A stretch of 64,000 bases of DNA from CAWHHZ01 sp963829355 (GTDB taxonomy: Bacteria > Acidobacteriota > Thermoanaerobaculia > Gp7-AA8 > JAHWKK01): positions 186,001-250,000 of the forward strand of contig CAWHHZ010000021.1 of the NCBI GenBank assembly GCA_963829355.1. The letters run 5' to 3'. Below the pieces are notes generated by a model, which was not told where the DNA came from, made no database searches, and was given only the letters and a program-made list of their open reading frames with translations. Shown here piece after piece: positions 48,263 through 57,573 of the stretch. Each line of letters starts with the position of its first letter. The stretch's first letter is position 1. The translations under genes and the position numbers were made by a program.

Positions 48263-49462
48263 ATGGATTACAAATCACTCTTTTCCCAGGTCCAGAAGAC
48301 GATCTCCGAGTTGAGCGTCCCCGGTGAGGGCGTCGCTGCGATCACGGCGATGGCCGAGACGATCGCCGACAACTTCCGCGACGAGCTCGGGATCACGGGG
48401 GCCAGGCTCTATGCGTACCGGGATGACGACTACGAACTGATCTACCGTATCGGCCGCAAAAGGAAAGACGAGCTCGGCATCATGATCTCCGAGCAGTACG
48501 CGCCGATCCAGTCTCTCTTGCAGAACGGTGTGATCGTGATGGATCGCAAGGATCCGGAGGTCAATACCGAGCTCGAGAAGCAACTCGGCGCCCGGCGCTT
48601 CGCCGCGATCAGCGTCGGGGATGATGACTACATCCTCAGTTTCGACGTTTCGCCGGCGTCGAGCCGGGAGGATATTCTGTTCTCGCTCAACATCATTCGC
48701 ACCTCGATCAACCAGCGTCTCAGGGTCGACCGGTACGTTTCGATTCTCGAGGAGGCGAAGCACATCCAGCAGACGATTCTTCCGAGTCGTCCTCCGAAGT
48801 TCGAGGGATTCGACATCTTTGGCCGCACGATTCCCGCTGAGGTCGTCAGCGGCGACTACTACGATTTCATCCCGTTCTCGAAAGACTCTCTCGGTATTGC
48901 GATCGCTGACGCTACGGGTCATGGACTGCCGGCGGCGTTGATGGTGCGGGATGTCCATATGGGGCTTCGCATGGGTACCGATCGCGATTTCAAGATCGTC
49001 CGGACGGTACAGAAACTGAACGAGATCATCCATCGCTCGCGGTTGACCACAAAATTCGTCTCCCTCTTCTACGGCGAGCTGGAGACCTCGGGCACGTTCA
49101 TCTACACGAACGCCGGTCACACGCCGACACTCCACTTCCACGCGGGGCGCACAGACGAGCTGCGTCATGGCGGAGCCGTACTCGGTCCCACGCCGGACGC
49201 GAGCTATACCCGCGGCTACGTGCACATGGATAAGGGAGACATCCTCTGCCTGTATTCGGACGGAATCGTTGAGGCGGCCAATCTCAAGGGAGAGGAGTTC
49301 GGGGTGGATCGTCTCAAGCGGATCGTGCGCAGCCGGCGTGAGGAGTCCGCCGAAACGATCTGCAATACTGTTCTCGAGCGGGTCGCGAAGTGGGGAAGTC
49401 TCGACCCGGATGACAGAACGATCGTCATCGTGAAACGGGTGCCGGACAAAGCGAAGTCTTGA
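48263..49462 (+). CDS. SpoIIE/RsbU-type phosphatase with GAF-like sensor
   Basis: 399-residue cytoplasmic protein. N-terminal 160 residues resemble a GAF domain (ITAMAETIADNFRDELGITG...YAPIQSLLQNGVIVM). A linker helix (EEAKHIQQTILPSRPP) leads to the PP2C-like SpoIIE domain: GDYYDFIPF, IAIADATGHGLPAALM, FIYTNAGHTPTLHF, LCLYSDGIVEA and DDRTIVIVKR. The metal Asp residues are in place. Such phosphatases act on anti-sigma-factor antagonists in partner-switching stress or surface responses. No partner genes (STAS, HATPase) are adjacent. Confidence 0.88.
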   Translation: MDYKSLFSQVQKTISELSVPGEGVAAITAMAETIADNFRDELGITGARLYAYRDDDYELIYRIGRKRKDELGIMISEQYAPIQSLLQNGVIVMDRKDPEVNTELEKQLGARRFAAISVGDDDYILSFDVSPASSREDILFSLNIIRTSINQRLRVDRYVSILEEAKHIQQTILPSRPPKFEGFDIFGRTIPAEVVSGDYYDFIPFSKDSLGIAIADATGHGLPAALMVRDVHMGLRMGTDRDFKIVRTVQKLNEIIHRSRLTTKFVSLFYGELETSGTFIYTNAGHTPTLHFHAGRTDELRHGGAVLGPTPDASYTRGYVHMDKGDILCLYSDGIVEAANLKGEEFGVDRLKRIVRSRREESAETICNTVLERVAKWGSLDPDDRTIVIVKRVPDKAKS

Positions 49463-49528
49463 CCAACTGTCCGGCGTGATCGATCCGCGGCGGTCCTGGT
49501 GCCGCCGTGATGACCTTCGAAATGATGC

Positions 49529-50443
49529 ATGGCTGACATCCTGTATTTCAACGGGCGCTTCACCACCACTGACGAACCGGTCGTCAATGTCGAGGACCGG
49601 GGTCTGCAGTACGGTGATTCGCTCTATGAGGTCATCAAGTTTCTCGAGCGCTCGCCGCGGTTTGCCCGGACGCACTGGGACAGGCTTTCGCGTGGGATGG
49701 AGTATCTCTCGATCCCGTCCCCCTGGAAGGGATGGAAAGAGTATTCTGATCTTCTGACCCAGCTCCTCGAGCGGACGCAGTTCGACGAAGGAATCGTGTA
49801 CGTGCAGGTTACGCGAGGCGCTTCCGAGCGAGCTCACTTCTATCCGGATTCGATGGAGCCTACGGTGATTGCCTACTCGAGACGGTTCGACTTTCCCGAC
49901 GACCTCAGGCGGCGTCGCGGTGTCGAGGCCGTCACGTTCGATGATCTTCGATGGAAGCGATGTGACGTCAAGAGCGTCAATCTTCTCCCGAACGTGCTTG
50001 CGAAAACTCACGCCAGACGCTCAGGCGCGGGGGAAGTGATTCTGATCGAGGATGGCGTGGTGACGGAAGGGGCGAGCTCGAACATCTTCGTCGTCTCCGG
50101 GGATCGGATCATGACGCATCCTGGCAACTCTGAGATTCTCTCCGGTGTGGTTCGCGAGAAGGTCATCGGGCTCGCCATCCGGCACGGGTTCAGGCTGGAT
50201 GAGCGGCCGGTGCGAGACGATGAGCTTCTCGCGATTGATGAGTTGTTCCTGACGAGTACGACACAGGGCGTCATGCCAGTCACTTCGATCAACGGCCGGA
50301 GGATCAAGGACGGTACGCCCGGTCCCGTGACGGCACGGCTTCAGATTCTGTTCGAGGAACTGGAACGGTCCGAGGATGCGATCGATCCGGCTCCGGGCAC
50401 GCACAGATCTGACGAGGGGATGAGCAATGGTCGAGCGATTTGA
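49529..50443 (+). CDS. Class IV aminotransferase (D-amino acid/branched-chain type)
   Basis: 304-residue PLP enzyme. N-terminal ILYFNGRF and VEDRGLQYGDSLYEVI, the PLP lysine at about Lys148 in RCDVKSVNLLPNVLAK, EGASSNIFVV and STTQGVMPVTSINGR match D-amino-acid transaminase (Dat) and IlvE. The CDVKSVNLL context favours Dat, which would provide D-Glu or D-Ala, but substrate should be treated as open. Its last 17 bases overlap the flavoprotein gene. Confidence 0.87.
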   Translation: MADILYFNGRFTTTDEPVVNVEDRGLQYGDSLYEVIKFLERSPRFARTHWDRLSRGMEYLSIPSPWKGWKEYSDLLTQLLERTQFDEGIVYVQVTRGASERAHFYPDSMEPTVIAYSRRFDFPDDLRRRRGVEAVTFDDLRWKRCDVKSVNLLPNVLAKTHARRSGAGEVILIEDGVVTEGASSNIFVVSGDRIMTHPGNSEILSGVVREKVIGLAIRHGFRLDERPVRDDELLAIDELFLTSTTQGVMPVTSINGRRIKDGTPGPVTARLQILFEELERSEDAIDPAPGTHRSDEGMSNGRAI

Positions 50444-51854
50444 TGTCATCGTGATTGGAGGCGGGACGGCGGGTCTGGTGACGGCGTCCGGATGCGCGCG
50501 CCTCGGTCGCCGTACCGCCCTGATCAGCAGCGAGCCGCTCGGTGGTGATTGCCTCTGGACCGGCTGCGTGCCGACGAAGTCTCTGGTAGCAACCTCGAAA
50601 CTGATTCACAAGATGCGGAATGCTGAGGACTTCGGGCTCGCGCCCCATGATCCGGCGATCGATCCTGTTCGCATCATGGAGTCGATGCGTGCGGCCCGCG
50701 CCAGGATCGAGCCGCATGACGATCCGCAGAAGTTCAGGAATCTCGGGATCGAAGTCATCTTCGAGCGCGCGGAGCTTCTCTCGCCGGAGAAGGTCAGGGC
50801 GGGTGATCGGACACTCCAGGCGAAGAACGTCGTCATCGCCACCGGAGCTCGCACGATGGTCCCGCCGATCGAAGGCCTCGGCGAGACCGGGTATATCGAC
50901 CACCGCTCATTCCTCGAGCAGGACCAGTTTCCGAAGAGGCTGCTGATGATGGGGGGGGGAGCGATCGGGATCGAGTTCGCGCAGATCTTCCGCCGGTTCG
51001 GTTCCGAGGTGACGGTGGTCGAGTTGTTCGACGAGATCCTGCTGCGTGAGGATCAGGACGTCATCGCACGGGTCCGGTCGATTCTCGAGAGCGAAGGTAT
51101 CGCGATCCGTACCGGATGGAAGGTGACGCGTGTGGCAGGAAGCGCCAGCGGGAAAGTGGTGACGATCGAGAACCGGAAAGGGGAGACCGAGCGACTCGAA
51201 GTCGACGAGGTGTTCGTTTCCGCCGGCCGCCGCGGGAACCACGAGAACATGGGCCTCGAGTCGGCGGGCGTCAAGGTGGAGAAGAATCACGTTGTCGTCG
51301 ACCCGTATCTGCGGACTACCGCGGAGGGCGTGTGGGCCGTGGGGGACATCAAGGGGCCACCGCAGTTTACCCACGTCGCCGCCTACGAGGCGGTCAAGCT
51401 CGTCAGGAACATGCTCTTTCCCGGCAAGTCGAAGGTCAGCTACGAGCACATCCCCTGGGGTGTCTACACCGACCCCGAGGTGGGACACATCGGGCTGACC
51501 CAGAAGGAAGCTGAAGAAAAATACGGGCAGGAGAATATTCGAATTTATGCAGTCGAAATGTCCGACGTCGACCGAGCCGTTGCCGAGCGTACGCCGGAGG
51601 GTTTCCTGAAGATGATTCTCGATTCGAAAGGACGGATTCTCGGCGCTCACGCCCTGTGTGAGCATGCGACGACACTGATTCAGGAGATTGTCCTGGCCCG
51701 TCAGAACAAGATGAAGATCGGCGATCTCGCGGGAGCAACATCATCGTATCCATCGCTGGCGGATGCCGTCGGAAAGATCGGTTCGCTCTACTACCAGGAC
51801 GTCGGCGCGAGCTGGCTCGGGTCGGTGGCGAGAAAGGTGGCTTCCTGGTCGTAG
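50427..51854 (+). CDS. MerA/Lpd-like FAD-dependent disulfide oxidoreductase
   Basis: 475-residue pyridine nucleotide-disulfide oxidoreductase. FAD motif VIVIGGGTAGLVTASG, redox pair Cys42/Cys47 in GGDCLWTGCVPTKSL, second nucleotide motif GGGAIGIEFAQIFRRF, FAD end motif TTAEGVWAVGDI and the dimer domain ending SYPSLADAVGKIG. It resembles the MerA-like group that lacks the HMA domain and the C-terminal vicinal cysteines, so mercury reduction is unlikely. The second partner disulfide or quinone substrate is unknown. Confidence 0.87.
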   Translation: MVERFDVIVIGGGTAGLVTASGCARLGRRTALISSEPLGGDCLWTGCVPTKSLVATSKLIHKMRNAEDFGLAPHDPAIDPVRIMESMRAARARIEPHDDPQKFRNLGIEVIFERAELLSPEKVRAGDRTLQAKNVVIATGARTMVPPIEGLGETGYIDHRSFLEQDQFPKRLLMMGGGAIGIEFAQIFRRFGSEVTVVELFDEILLREDQDVIARVRSILESEGIAIRTGWKVTRVAGSASGKVVTIENRKGETERLEVDEVFVSAGRRGNHENMGLESAGVKVEKNHVVVDPYLRTTAEGVWAVGDIKGPPQFTHVAAYEAVKLVRNMLFPGKSKVSYEHIPWGVYTDPEVGHIGLTQKEAEEKYGQENIRIYAVEMSDVDRAVAERTPEGFLKMILDSKGRILGAHALCEHATTLIQEIVLARQNKMKIGDLAGATSSYPSLADAVGKIGSLYYQDVGASWLGSVARKVASWS

Positions 51855-51880
51855 CCGTTCGAAAACTCCAGTTCTTCGCG

Positions 51881-52183
51881 ATGATGGCGGCGTTTGCCGT
51901 GCTGGGACTGATGCCTGACCCCGGGATGATCGGGGGTGTCACCAGAGGTGATCTGATCGCACACCTCGTTGGATGGATCGTCGGGGCAGTCAGTGGCCGC
52001 ATCGCCTTCCCGAGAGTGCCATCTCTCATCCTCGGACTGATCCTGCTTTCCTATTCAGTATTGATCGAGATCGGTCAGATCTTCGTCCCCTCGCGATCGT
52101 TCGATCCGCTGGATATCCTCGCGAACGGCGCGGGTGTGGTTGGTGGGCTCGTCCTGATGTCAGTTCTCATACGCCGACAGTAG
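51881..52183 (+). CDS. VanZ-like membrane protein
   Basis: 100 residues with three membrane helices. The end of the VanZ pattern is clear: YSVLIEIGQIFVPSRSFDPL then DILANGAGVVGG, with E-x-x-Q and R.fdp.Dil.N. Short for the family, which usually has four helices; the first may be missing, because the frame is open upstream to 51845 without a start codon. Function of VanZ-like proteins outside teicoplanin resistance is unknown. Confidence 0.78.
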   Translation: MMAAFAVLGLMPDPGMIGGVTRGDLIAHLVGWIVGAVSGRIAFPRVPSLILGLILLSYSVLIEIGQIFVPSRSFDPLDILANGAGVVGGLVLMSVLIRRQ

Positions 52184-52400
52184 AGTCGCCGCCGCCTCCG
52201 GAAGTTTGTCATCCTGAGCGCCAGCGAAGGATCGCGTGGAGTCATACTCGTCTGAAGTTTGGTCGAGTCACCACGAACGCGATCCTTCGCTGCGCTCAGC
52301 GGTCGAGTATAACCGCACGCGATCCTTCGCTGCGCTCAGGATGACCGTTTCGTGGTCCTGAATTGCAGGAGATTTACTCACCTGTTGTAGTCTCTGAGGC
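52184..52400. repeat. TCATCCTGAGC palindromic element
   Basis: GTCATCCTGAGCGCCAGCG at 52208 and two successive CGATCCTTCGCTGCGCTCAG units at 52280-52299 and 52321-52340. The doubled right arm suggests a duplicated or nested insertion. No gene in the 217 bp. Confidence 0.75.
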
Positions 52401-54341
52401 ATGCTGGCTCCCGCTCGTCGCCCTCGAACCCTGGCTGGTCTGTTTCTCTCTCTCTTCGTTCTGTCCGCTCTTTCTCTGCACGCGAAGAGCCTCTACTGGA
52501 ACCGGCTCGATGTCGGCGCCAGGCTCGACGCCGAGGGATCCCTCCACGTGGTGGAGCGGCAGACGATCGTCTTCGATGGCGACTGGAACGGAGGGGAGAG
52601 AATTTTCCGGCTGGACCCGGGTCAGGACATCGATCTCGAGTCGATCGAGAGAATCGATCCGGCCACGGGAGCTCGCGTCCAGCTCGAGAAGGGGGACCTG
52701 GACGAGGTCGATGAGTACAGGTGGACCGATTCCTCGACCCTGCGATGGCGCAGCAGATTGCCCGAGGATCCCCCCTTCGAGTCAAAGACGATCATCTACG
52801 AGCTCACCTACGTGATCCACGACGTTCTCGTTCATCAGGTGGAGAATCAGTTCCTTCTCGATCACGATTTCGCATTCAGTGATCGCGACGGCGTCATCGA
52901 ACATTTTCGGCTCGAGCTCGAGCTCGATCCGGTGTGGCAGGCATCGATCCGCATGGAACCCGTCACAGAGGCTGAGAACCTGCCACCCGGCGATGCCATG
53001 ATCACCACGCTGCCCCTCGAGTACACGGGGCCAGGTGATCCACCCGGTGTCGTTCGTCCCGCACCCGTCTGGGCTCGGCTCGTCCTCGCCGCGGCTGTTC
53101 TGCTGGTGTTCGGACTCGCATTGCGGTCTCTCCTCTATCGGGAGGGAAAGAGGGGGCGTTTCGCGCCGCTTCGTCCTCCGTTGAAAATTGACCGGGCATG
53201 GCTGGAGAGCAACCTGTTCTCCCTTCGCCCCGAAGTGGTCGGTGGATTGTGGGACAGCAGAGTCTCGTCAGCCGAAGTCGCTGCAATGCTGGCGCGGCTG
53301 GTCGAGGAGAAGAAGCTGTCGAGTCGCGTGGAGACGAAGAAAGGGTTGTTTGCCGGGGGCGACGTCCTGCATCTGGAGCTACTCGTCTCGCGCGAAGAAT
53401 TCGATTCCGCCGAGCGAAAGCTGATCGACTCGCTTTTCCCGAACAAGAGGACGGTAACGAGCACCGAAATCATCAGGGAGCACTACAAGAACAAGGGATT
53501 CGATCCCGCGTCGAAGATTCGCGATCAACTCGAGAAGGCTGGTGCGAAATTGTTCAGGAAGGATAGGGGGAAGGACGTTCCTCCGATTCTCGGAACGAAG
53601 TGGATCGTTTTGATGCTCGTTGTTGCGACCGCGGCGGAGGTCGTGACGGAGATATGGGCAACAGAGATTCGTCTGCCGATGCTCGTCGCCTGGGGTTTCA
53701 CACTCATGGCGTATTTCGTGGTTGCAATTGTCGCTGCCACCGGGAGAAACCGGATCGAAAAACTCGCAGCGTGGGTAGGCGTGCCAGCCGCATTGCTGCT
53801 GCTGATCGTACTGGCCGCTCTCGTCGTATCGGTCATGGTGTCTCTGACGTTGATCGCAGCGCTTGCCATCGATCTTTTTGCTCTCGGCCTCTCGATGACC
53901 GGGCTGAGAATGATGGCGACCACGAACTCACCTTCTCAGATCGAGATCAGAAAGCGGCTCGCATCGGCCCGAGGCTATCTGGCGCAGGAGCTTCGCCGTG
54001 AGAAGCCGGATCTGGAGGACGCGTGGTTCCCCTGGATTCTTGCGTTCGGTCTCGGACCGCACGTGGACAAGTGGTTCCAGTCGTTCGGTGGGGCAACCGC
54101 GGCCAGCTCCTCGATGTTGCGGTCCTCGGGGAGCAGTTCCTCCGGTGGCATCGGCTCATCGGGATGGAGTGGCGGTGGCGGCGCGTTTGGCGGGGCGGGA
54201 GCGACGTCGAGCTGGGTCAGTGCCGCGACTGTCATGTCGTCAGGCGTCTCCGCTCCGAGCTCGAGCGGGTCGAGCGGCGGCGGGAGCAGCGGTGGAGGAG
54301 GCGGCAGCAGCTCAGGTGGTGGTGGGGGAGGAGGGTGGTGA
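52401..54341 (+). CDS. DUF2207 membrane protein with Gly/Ser-rich tail
   Basis: 646 residues. Signal peptide (AGLFLSLFVLSALSLHAKS), an extracytoplasmic beta domain of the DUF2207 type (ARLDAEGSLHVVERQTIVFD, FSDRDGVIEHFRLELELDPV), one membrane helix (ARLVLAAAVLLVFGLALRSL, about 230), a cytoplasmic winged-helix-like part, three further helices (about 400-500) and a C-terminal tail of some 75 residues made almost only of Gly and Ser, with a final W. This order is that of the YckC/DUF2207 family of unknown function. The tail is low-complexity as in many family members. Confidence 0.83.
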   Translation: MLAPARRPRTLAGLFLSLFVLSALSLHAKSLYWNRLDVGARLDAEGSLHVVERQTIVFDGDWNGGERIFRLDPGQDIDLESIERIDPATGARVQLEKGDLDEVDEYRWTDSSTLRWRSRLPEDPPFESKTIIYELTYVIHDVLVHQVENQFLLDHDFAFSDRDGVIEHFRLELELDPVWQASIRMEPVTEAENLPPGDAMITTLPLEYTGPGDPPGVVRPAPVWARLVLAAAVLLVFGLALRSLLYREGKRGRFAPLRPPLKIDRAWLESNLFSLRPEVVGGLWDSRVSSAEVAAMLARLVEEKKLSSRVETKKGLFAGGDVLHLELLVSREEFDSAERKLIDSLFPNKRTVTSTEIIREHYKNKGFDPASKIRDQLEKAGAKLFRKDRGKDVPPILGTKWIVLMLVVATAAEVVTEIWATEIRLPMLVAWGFTLMAYFVVAIVAATGRNRIEKLAAWVGVPAALLLLIVLAALVVSVMVSLTLIAALAIDLFALGLSMTGLRMMATTNSPSQIEIRKRLASARGYLAQELRREKPDLEDAWFPWILAFGLGPHVDKWFQSFGGATAASSSMLRSSGSSSSGGIGSSGWSGGGGAFGGAGATSSWVSAATVMSSGVSAPSSSGSSGGGSSGGGGGSSSGGGGGGGW

Positions 54342-54345
54342 AGCG

Positions 54346-55089
54346 GTGGTTCGATCGAAGCGAACTGCGGTACTGCCGGTCGCCTCGTTGCTGATCGTGG
54401 CGGCCGCGATGATCCGGTGCTCGTCCGGCATGTCGTGGGAGGTGCGGGAGTCTCCCGGGCCACCCGGTAATCGCTGCTGGGGATCGACCAGTCAATCGGT
54501 TTCCGTAGACCCCGAGGGGCTGATTCACCTGCGACTCGCGGAGGTGGATGGGCGCTGGTGTCAGGCAGAGCTCGCCGCCCCGGGACCTGCCTCTTATGGT
54601 CGCCACCGCTTTCAGGTGATCTCCCGGCTGGACAGACTGCACCCGTCGGTCGTTCTCGGCATGTTTCTCTACGCGGATGATCGTCACGAGATCGACATCG
54701 AGATGTCGAGAGCGCTCGCGGGTCCGGGCTACCTGGGAGTCTACGCAGTCCAGCCCACCGGTGGAGATCGCGTGCATCGTTTCCCGGTGGCACTATCAGG
54801 CGATTACACGACTCATCAGATTGACTGGAACTCCGATCGTATCCGGTTCTCGAGCTGGCACGGGCACTGTGATGAAGGGCCGTGTGCGGGCTGGATCGAA
54901 CAGTGGGATTACACCGGTCCGGGTATTCCCGTCGAGTCGGACAGGCTCTCGGTGAGAATGAACCTATGGCTGAAAGGTCAGCATGAGCCGGATGAGCCGC
55001 AGGAGGTGGTGTTGCGCTACACGTACGAACCACCGGCGGAGAGGCTCGGGGCGGGTTCTCCCTCTCCCTCTGGCAGAGGGCCGGGGTGA
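54346..55089 (+). CDS. GH16-like concanavalin-fold protein
   Basis: 247 residues. Starts with GTG four bases after the DUF2207 stop; the N-terminus (RSKRTAVLPVASLLIVAAAM) is a signal peptide. The fold is that of GH16 laminarinases: HRFQVISRLDRL, then HEIDIEMSR with the catalytic E-x-D-x-E triad, WHGHCDEG and VESDRLSVRMNLWL. So it may cleave beta-1,3/1,4-glucans, though it is short and the rest of the cleft is not verified. The last residues (SPSPSGRGPG) and TGA are encoded by a CCTCTGGCAGAGGGCCGGGG palindromic repeat. Coupled to the DUF2207 gene. Confidence 0.78.
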   Translation: MVRSKRTAVLPVASLLIVAAAMIRCSSGMSWEVRESPGPPGNRCWGSTSQSVSVDPEGLIHLRLAEVDGRWCQAELAAPGPASYGRHRFQVISRLDRLHPSVVLGMFLYADDRHEIDIEMSRALAGPGYLGVYAVQPTGGDRVHRFPVALSGDYTTHQIDWNSDRIRFSSWHGHCDEGPCAGWIEQWDYTGPGIPVESDRLSVRMNLWLKGQHEPDEPQEVVLRYTYEPPAERLGAGSPSPSGRGPG

Positions 55090-55293
55090 GGGCCGAGGAC
55101 GTTCACACGCGAGACTTCGTTTCGCTGGAGAATTCGCCTGATGGCGACCCACCCAAACGGAACGCAGCATCTCTCTTTTTTTACTCGACTCGACGGCTCT
55201 CGTTCGTTTCGCCCTTGCCAGATGACTATATTGCCGCTCCACCAGCCCTCCGCTAGAGTGAGCGTCCCCCTGGATCGCATTGCCGGGCCATTC

Positions 55294-55731
55294 TCAGGCG
55301 ACATCGTTCTCGTTGTCGTACATGCAGGAGAGTAGCTCTGCCAGATAGCGGCAGGCGTCGGTAGCGGTGAAGATGCCCGAGAGTCTTCCCTCGTGAACGA
55401 CCAGTGCAGAGCCGATGTGACGGCGGGCCATCTCGCCTGCGACCGCATCGATCGGAGTGAGGCTCTCGACCACGTACGGATCGGGAACTACGGCTGCCTC
55501 GATGGTCATGCCCTCACGATCGGCAGGGGTGAGCGATGCTTTGAGCACCTGGAGATCCCTGTGAGAGAGAATTCCGGTCAGTTCACCGCCCTTGGTGACC
55601 GGGAGGTGGCGGATCTGGTTCTCCGACATCACGGTCTCGGCATCGATAAGTGATGCGGAGATATCGACGCTGAGAGGGAACGGGGTCATCGCTGCACGTA
55701 CGTGAGGGCGGCCTTCGGGAAGTTTGTCCAT
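55294..55731 (-). CDS. CBS-domain pair protein
   Basis: 145 residues, two CBS domains and nothing else. First: VRAAMTPFPLSVDISASLIDAETVMSENQ..., LPVTKGGELTGILSHRDLQV (5-75). Second: AAVVPDPYVVESLTPIDAVA, HIGSALVVHEGRLSGIFTAT (85-135). Such modules bind adenine nucleotides and report energy state. ATG at 55731 (MDKLPEGRP). It lies 77 bp downstream of the AAA+ gene on the same strand and may be cotranscribed. Confidence 0.87.
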   Translation of the reverse strand: MDKLPEGRPHVRAAMTPFPLSVDISASLIDAETVMSENQIRHLPVTKGGELTGILSHRDLQVLKASLTPADREGMTIEAAVVPDPYVVESLTPIDAVAGEMARRHIGSALVVHEGRLSGIFTATDACRYLAELLSCMYDNENDVA

Positions 55732-55808
55732 TGAAATATCGTCGCGGTCTGCGGTGGCTGGTGTCAACCGGGGCGTCGTCAGCTCTCAGTCGCCGGCAGT
55801 GGGGATTG

Positions 55809-57353
55809 CTACCGCACAGGAACAAAACGTTTCGACTGTTCCCGCAGCTCTGCGAGGTCTTCGGCTCGGGACACCGAGAGAGGAATGGTACTGCTGATCT
55901 CTTCGAGGATCAGTCCGGTCGAGAGGCTCAGACCAGCATGGAGAGCACGGTAGATCGAAGAGACGATCGTCTGTTCGATCTCGGCACCGCTGAATCCATC
56001 CGTCGCTCGGACTAGCTCGTCCATGTCGAATGATTCGTGGTCGTGCTGATTTCGCGCGCGAAGATGAATCTCGAAAATCTCCCGGCGCTCTGCTCCATCG
56101 GGGAGATCGACAAAAAATATCTCGTCGAATCGTCCTTTGCGCAGAAGTTCGGGGGGGAGGATGTCGAGCTGGTTCGCCGTGGCGACGACGAATACCGTTT
56201 CCTTTTTCTCCTGAAGCCAGGTGAGGAGAGTGCCGAACAGCCGCGCCGAGAGACCTCCGTCCTGCTCGGACGATCTGCCCGAACCGAATCCCTTCTCGAT
56301 CTCGTCGATCCACAGGACGACGGGCGCCATGGTCTCGGCGATGCGGATTGCTTCGCGGAGGTTCTTCTCGGACTCTCCGACGTACTTGTCGAACAGACGT
56401 CCGGCGTCGAGCTTGAGCAGCGGCATCTGCCACTCTCGTGCGATCACCTTTGCAGCGAGCGATTTGCCGCATCCCTGAACCCCCACGAGCAGAACCCCTT
56501 TCGGGGGACGGAGGTTGAACCTCCTGGCGGCTGGAGAGAAGCCGAGCTTTACGCGATCGAGCCATTCGCGAAGACGTCCAAAGCCGCCGATCTCGAAAAG
56601 GTTCTGCTCGGTCGGGTAGAGCTCGAGGATGCCGGTGGAGCGAAGGATGTGGGCCTTCCGCTCGACGATCGTCCTGATGTCTTCCACGCTGAGCAGACCG
56701 TCATCGACGATCGCGTACGACAGAGCCTGCCGCGCCTGGTCTACTGTCAGTCCGCTCAGGCACTCGACGAGCGCCGTGGCGTCGTCAGGGTTGAGCTGCA
56801 CCCTCGCTCCCATCCGGGAGCGCAGTGTCGAGACGACCGATCGCAGAAGGTTCCGCAGCTCCTCCCGGTTCGGGAGTGCGAGATCGAGATGCACGGAGAT
56901 TTGATCGACCTCGGCCGGCAGGACGACGGAGTGCCCCGTGATCACCATTGTCGAGTGTGATGACGAGAAGCGTGCGGCGACCTCCCTGAACGCCCGGGCG
57001 ACTGTCTGTTTCTCGAGATGGGACGTGAAGTCCTTGAGATGAACGACCGCCTCGAGCTCCATCACCCGGAGGTGTTCCATCACGCTGGAGGGGGACGTGG
57101 TGCCCGGGATCCCTTCTCCGCTCACATTCGTGAGACCACGAGTGACCGACCACTGGAGAAACGGAAGAGACAGCTCTGCCGCGGCGCGGGCGATGATGTC
57201 GTTGGCGCGATCCTCCTCGACCGTCTCGATCGCTACGATCGGGTGAAAGGAGAGAATCAGGGTCTTGAGATCATGGATCACTTCGACGACAGTTTCGTGG
57301 CAGAGCAAGGCGAAGTGCAAGTCCTGCCTGGAACGATTGAGCCCAGCCCCCAC
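55809..57353 (-). CDS. Ycf46-like AAA+ ATPase
   Basis: 514 residues. N-terminal half is the non-catalytic Ycf46 part (LKTLILSFHPIVAIETVEED, VVHLKDFTSHLEKQT). The C-terminal AAA+ module has Walker A GVQGCGKS, Walker B VVLWIDEIEKGF, sensor-1 VFVVATANQLDILPPE and the arginine finger in LLRKGRFDEIF. Ycf46 proteins occur in cyanobacteria, plastids and many bacteria and are linked to CO2 limitation and stress, but their substrates are not known. GTG at 57353 is the far start; a GTG at about 57284 before IHDLKTL would be closer to the family start. Confidence 0.83.
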   Translation of the reverse strand: MGAGLNRSRQDLHFALLCHETVVEVIHDLKTLILSFHPIVAIETVEEDRANDIIARAAAELSLPFLQWSVTRGLTNVSGEGIPGTTSPSSVMEHLRVMELEAVVHLKDFTSHLEKQTVARAFREVAARFSSSHSTMVITGHSVVLPAEVDQISVHLDLALPNREELRNLLRSVVSTLRSRMGARVQLNPDDATALVECLSGLTVDQARQALSYAIVDDGLLSVEDIRTIVERKAHILRSTGILELYPTEQNLFEIGGFGRLREWLDRVKLGFSPAARRFNLRPPKGVLLVGVQGCGKSLAAKVIAREWQMPLLKLDAGRLFDKYVGESEKNLREAIRIAETMAPVVLWIDEIEKGFGSGRSSEQDGGLSARLFGTLLTWLQEKKETVFVVATANQLDILPPELLRKGRFDEIFFVDLPDGAERREIFEIHLRARNQHDHESFDMDELVRATDGFSGAEIEQTIVSSIYRALHAGLSLSTGLILEEISSTIPLSVSRAEDLAELREQSKRFVPVR

Positions 57354-57573
57354 TCTCGCCCCTCTGAAAAAGACCCGTCATCCTGAGCCGCCGGAGCGCA
57401 GCGGAGGCCTGCCCTGAGCGAAGCCGAAGGGACGGTCGAAGGATCGCGTACGGCCCGACTGTCAGGGCGGAAAGAACGCGACAGTCGGGATGGAAAGAAC
57501 GCGACAGTCAGGGCGCACCCGATCCTTCGCTTTGCTCAGGATGACAGTCGTGTTGAGGCCGGGTACGTTGGGC
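57354..57573. repeat. TCATCCTGAGC palindromic element, extended
   Basis: TCATCCTGAGCCGCCGGAGC at 57379, GCCTGCCCTGAGCGAAGCCG at about 57406, and GATCCTTCGCTTTGCTCAGG at 57522. Between them GCGACAGTC(A/G)GG occurs twice (57478 and 57502), 24 bp apart. No gene. Confidence 0.7.

Noticed and set aside
50427..51854. Mercuric reductase
   Set aside because: The redox pair and FAD motifs fit, but the C-terminal vicinal cysteines and HMA domain are missing and no other mer gene is near.
55090..55293. A gene or RNA in the gap after the GH16-like gene
   Set aside because: A T7 run at about 55175 is not preceded by a stable hairpin, and short open frames on both strands lack starts with ribosome sites; nothing supportable.
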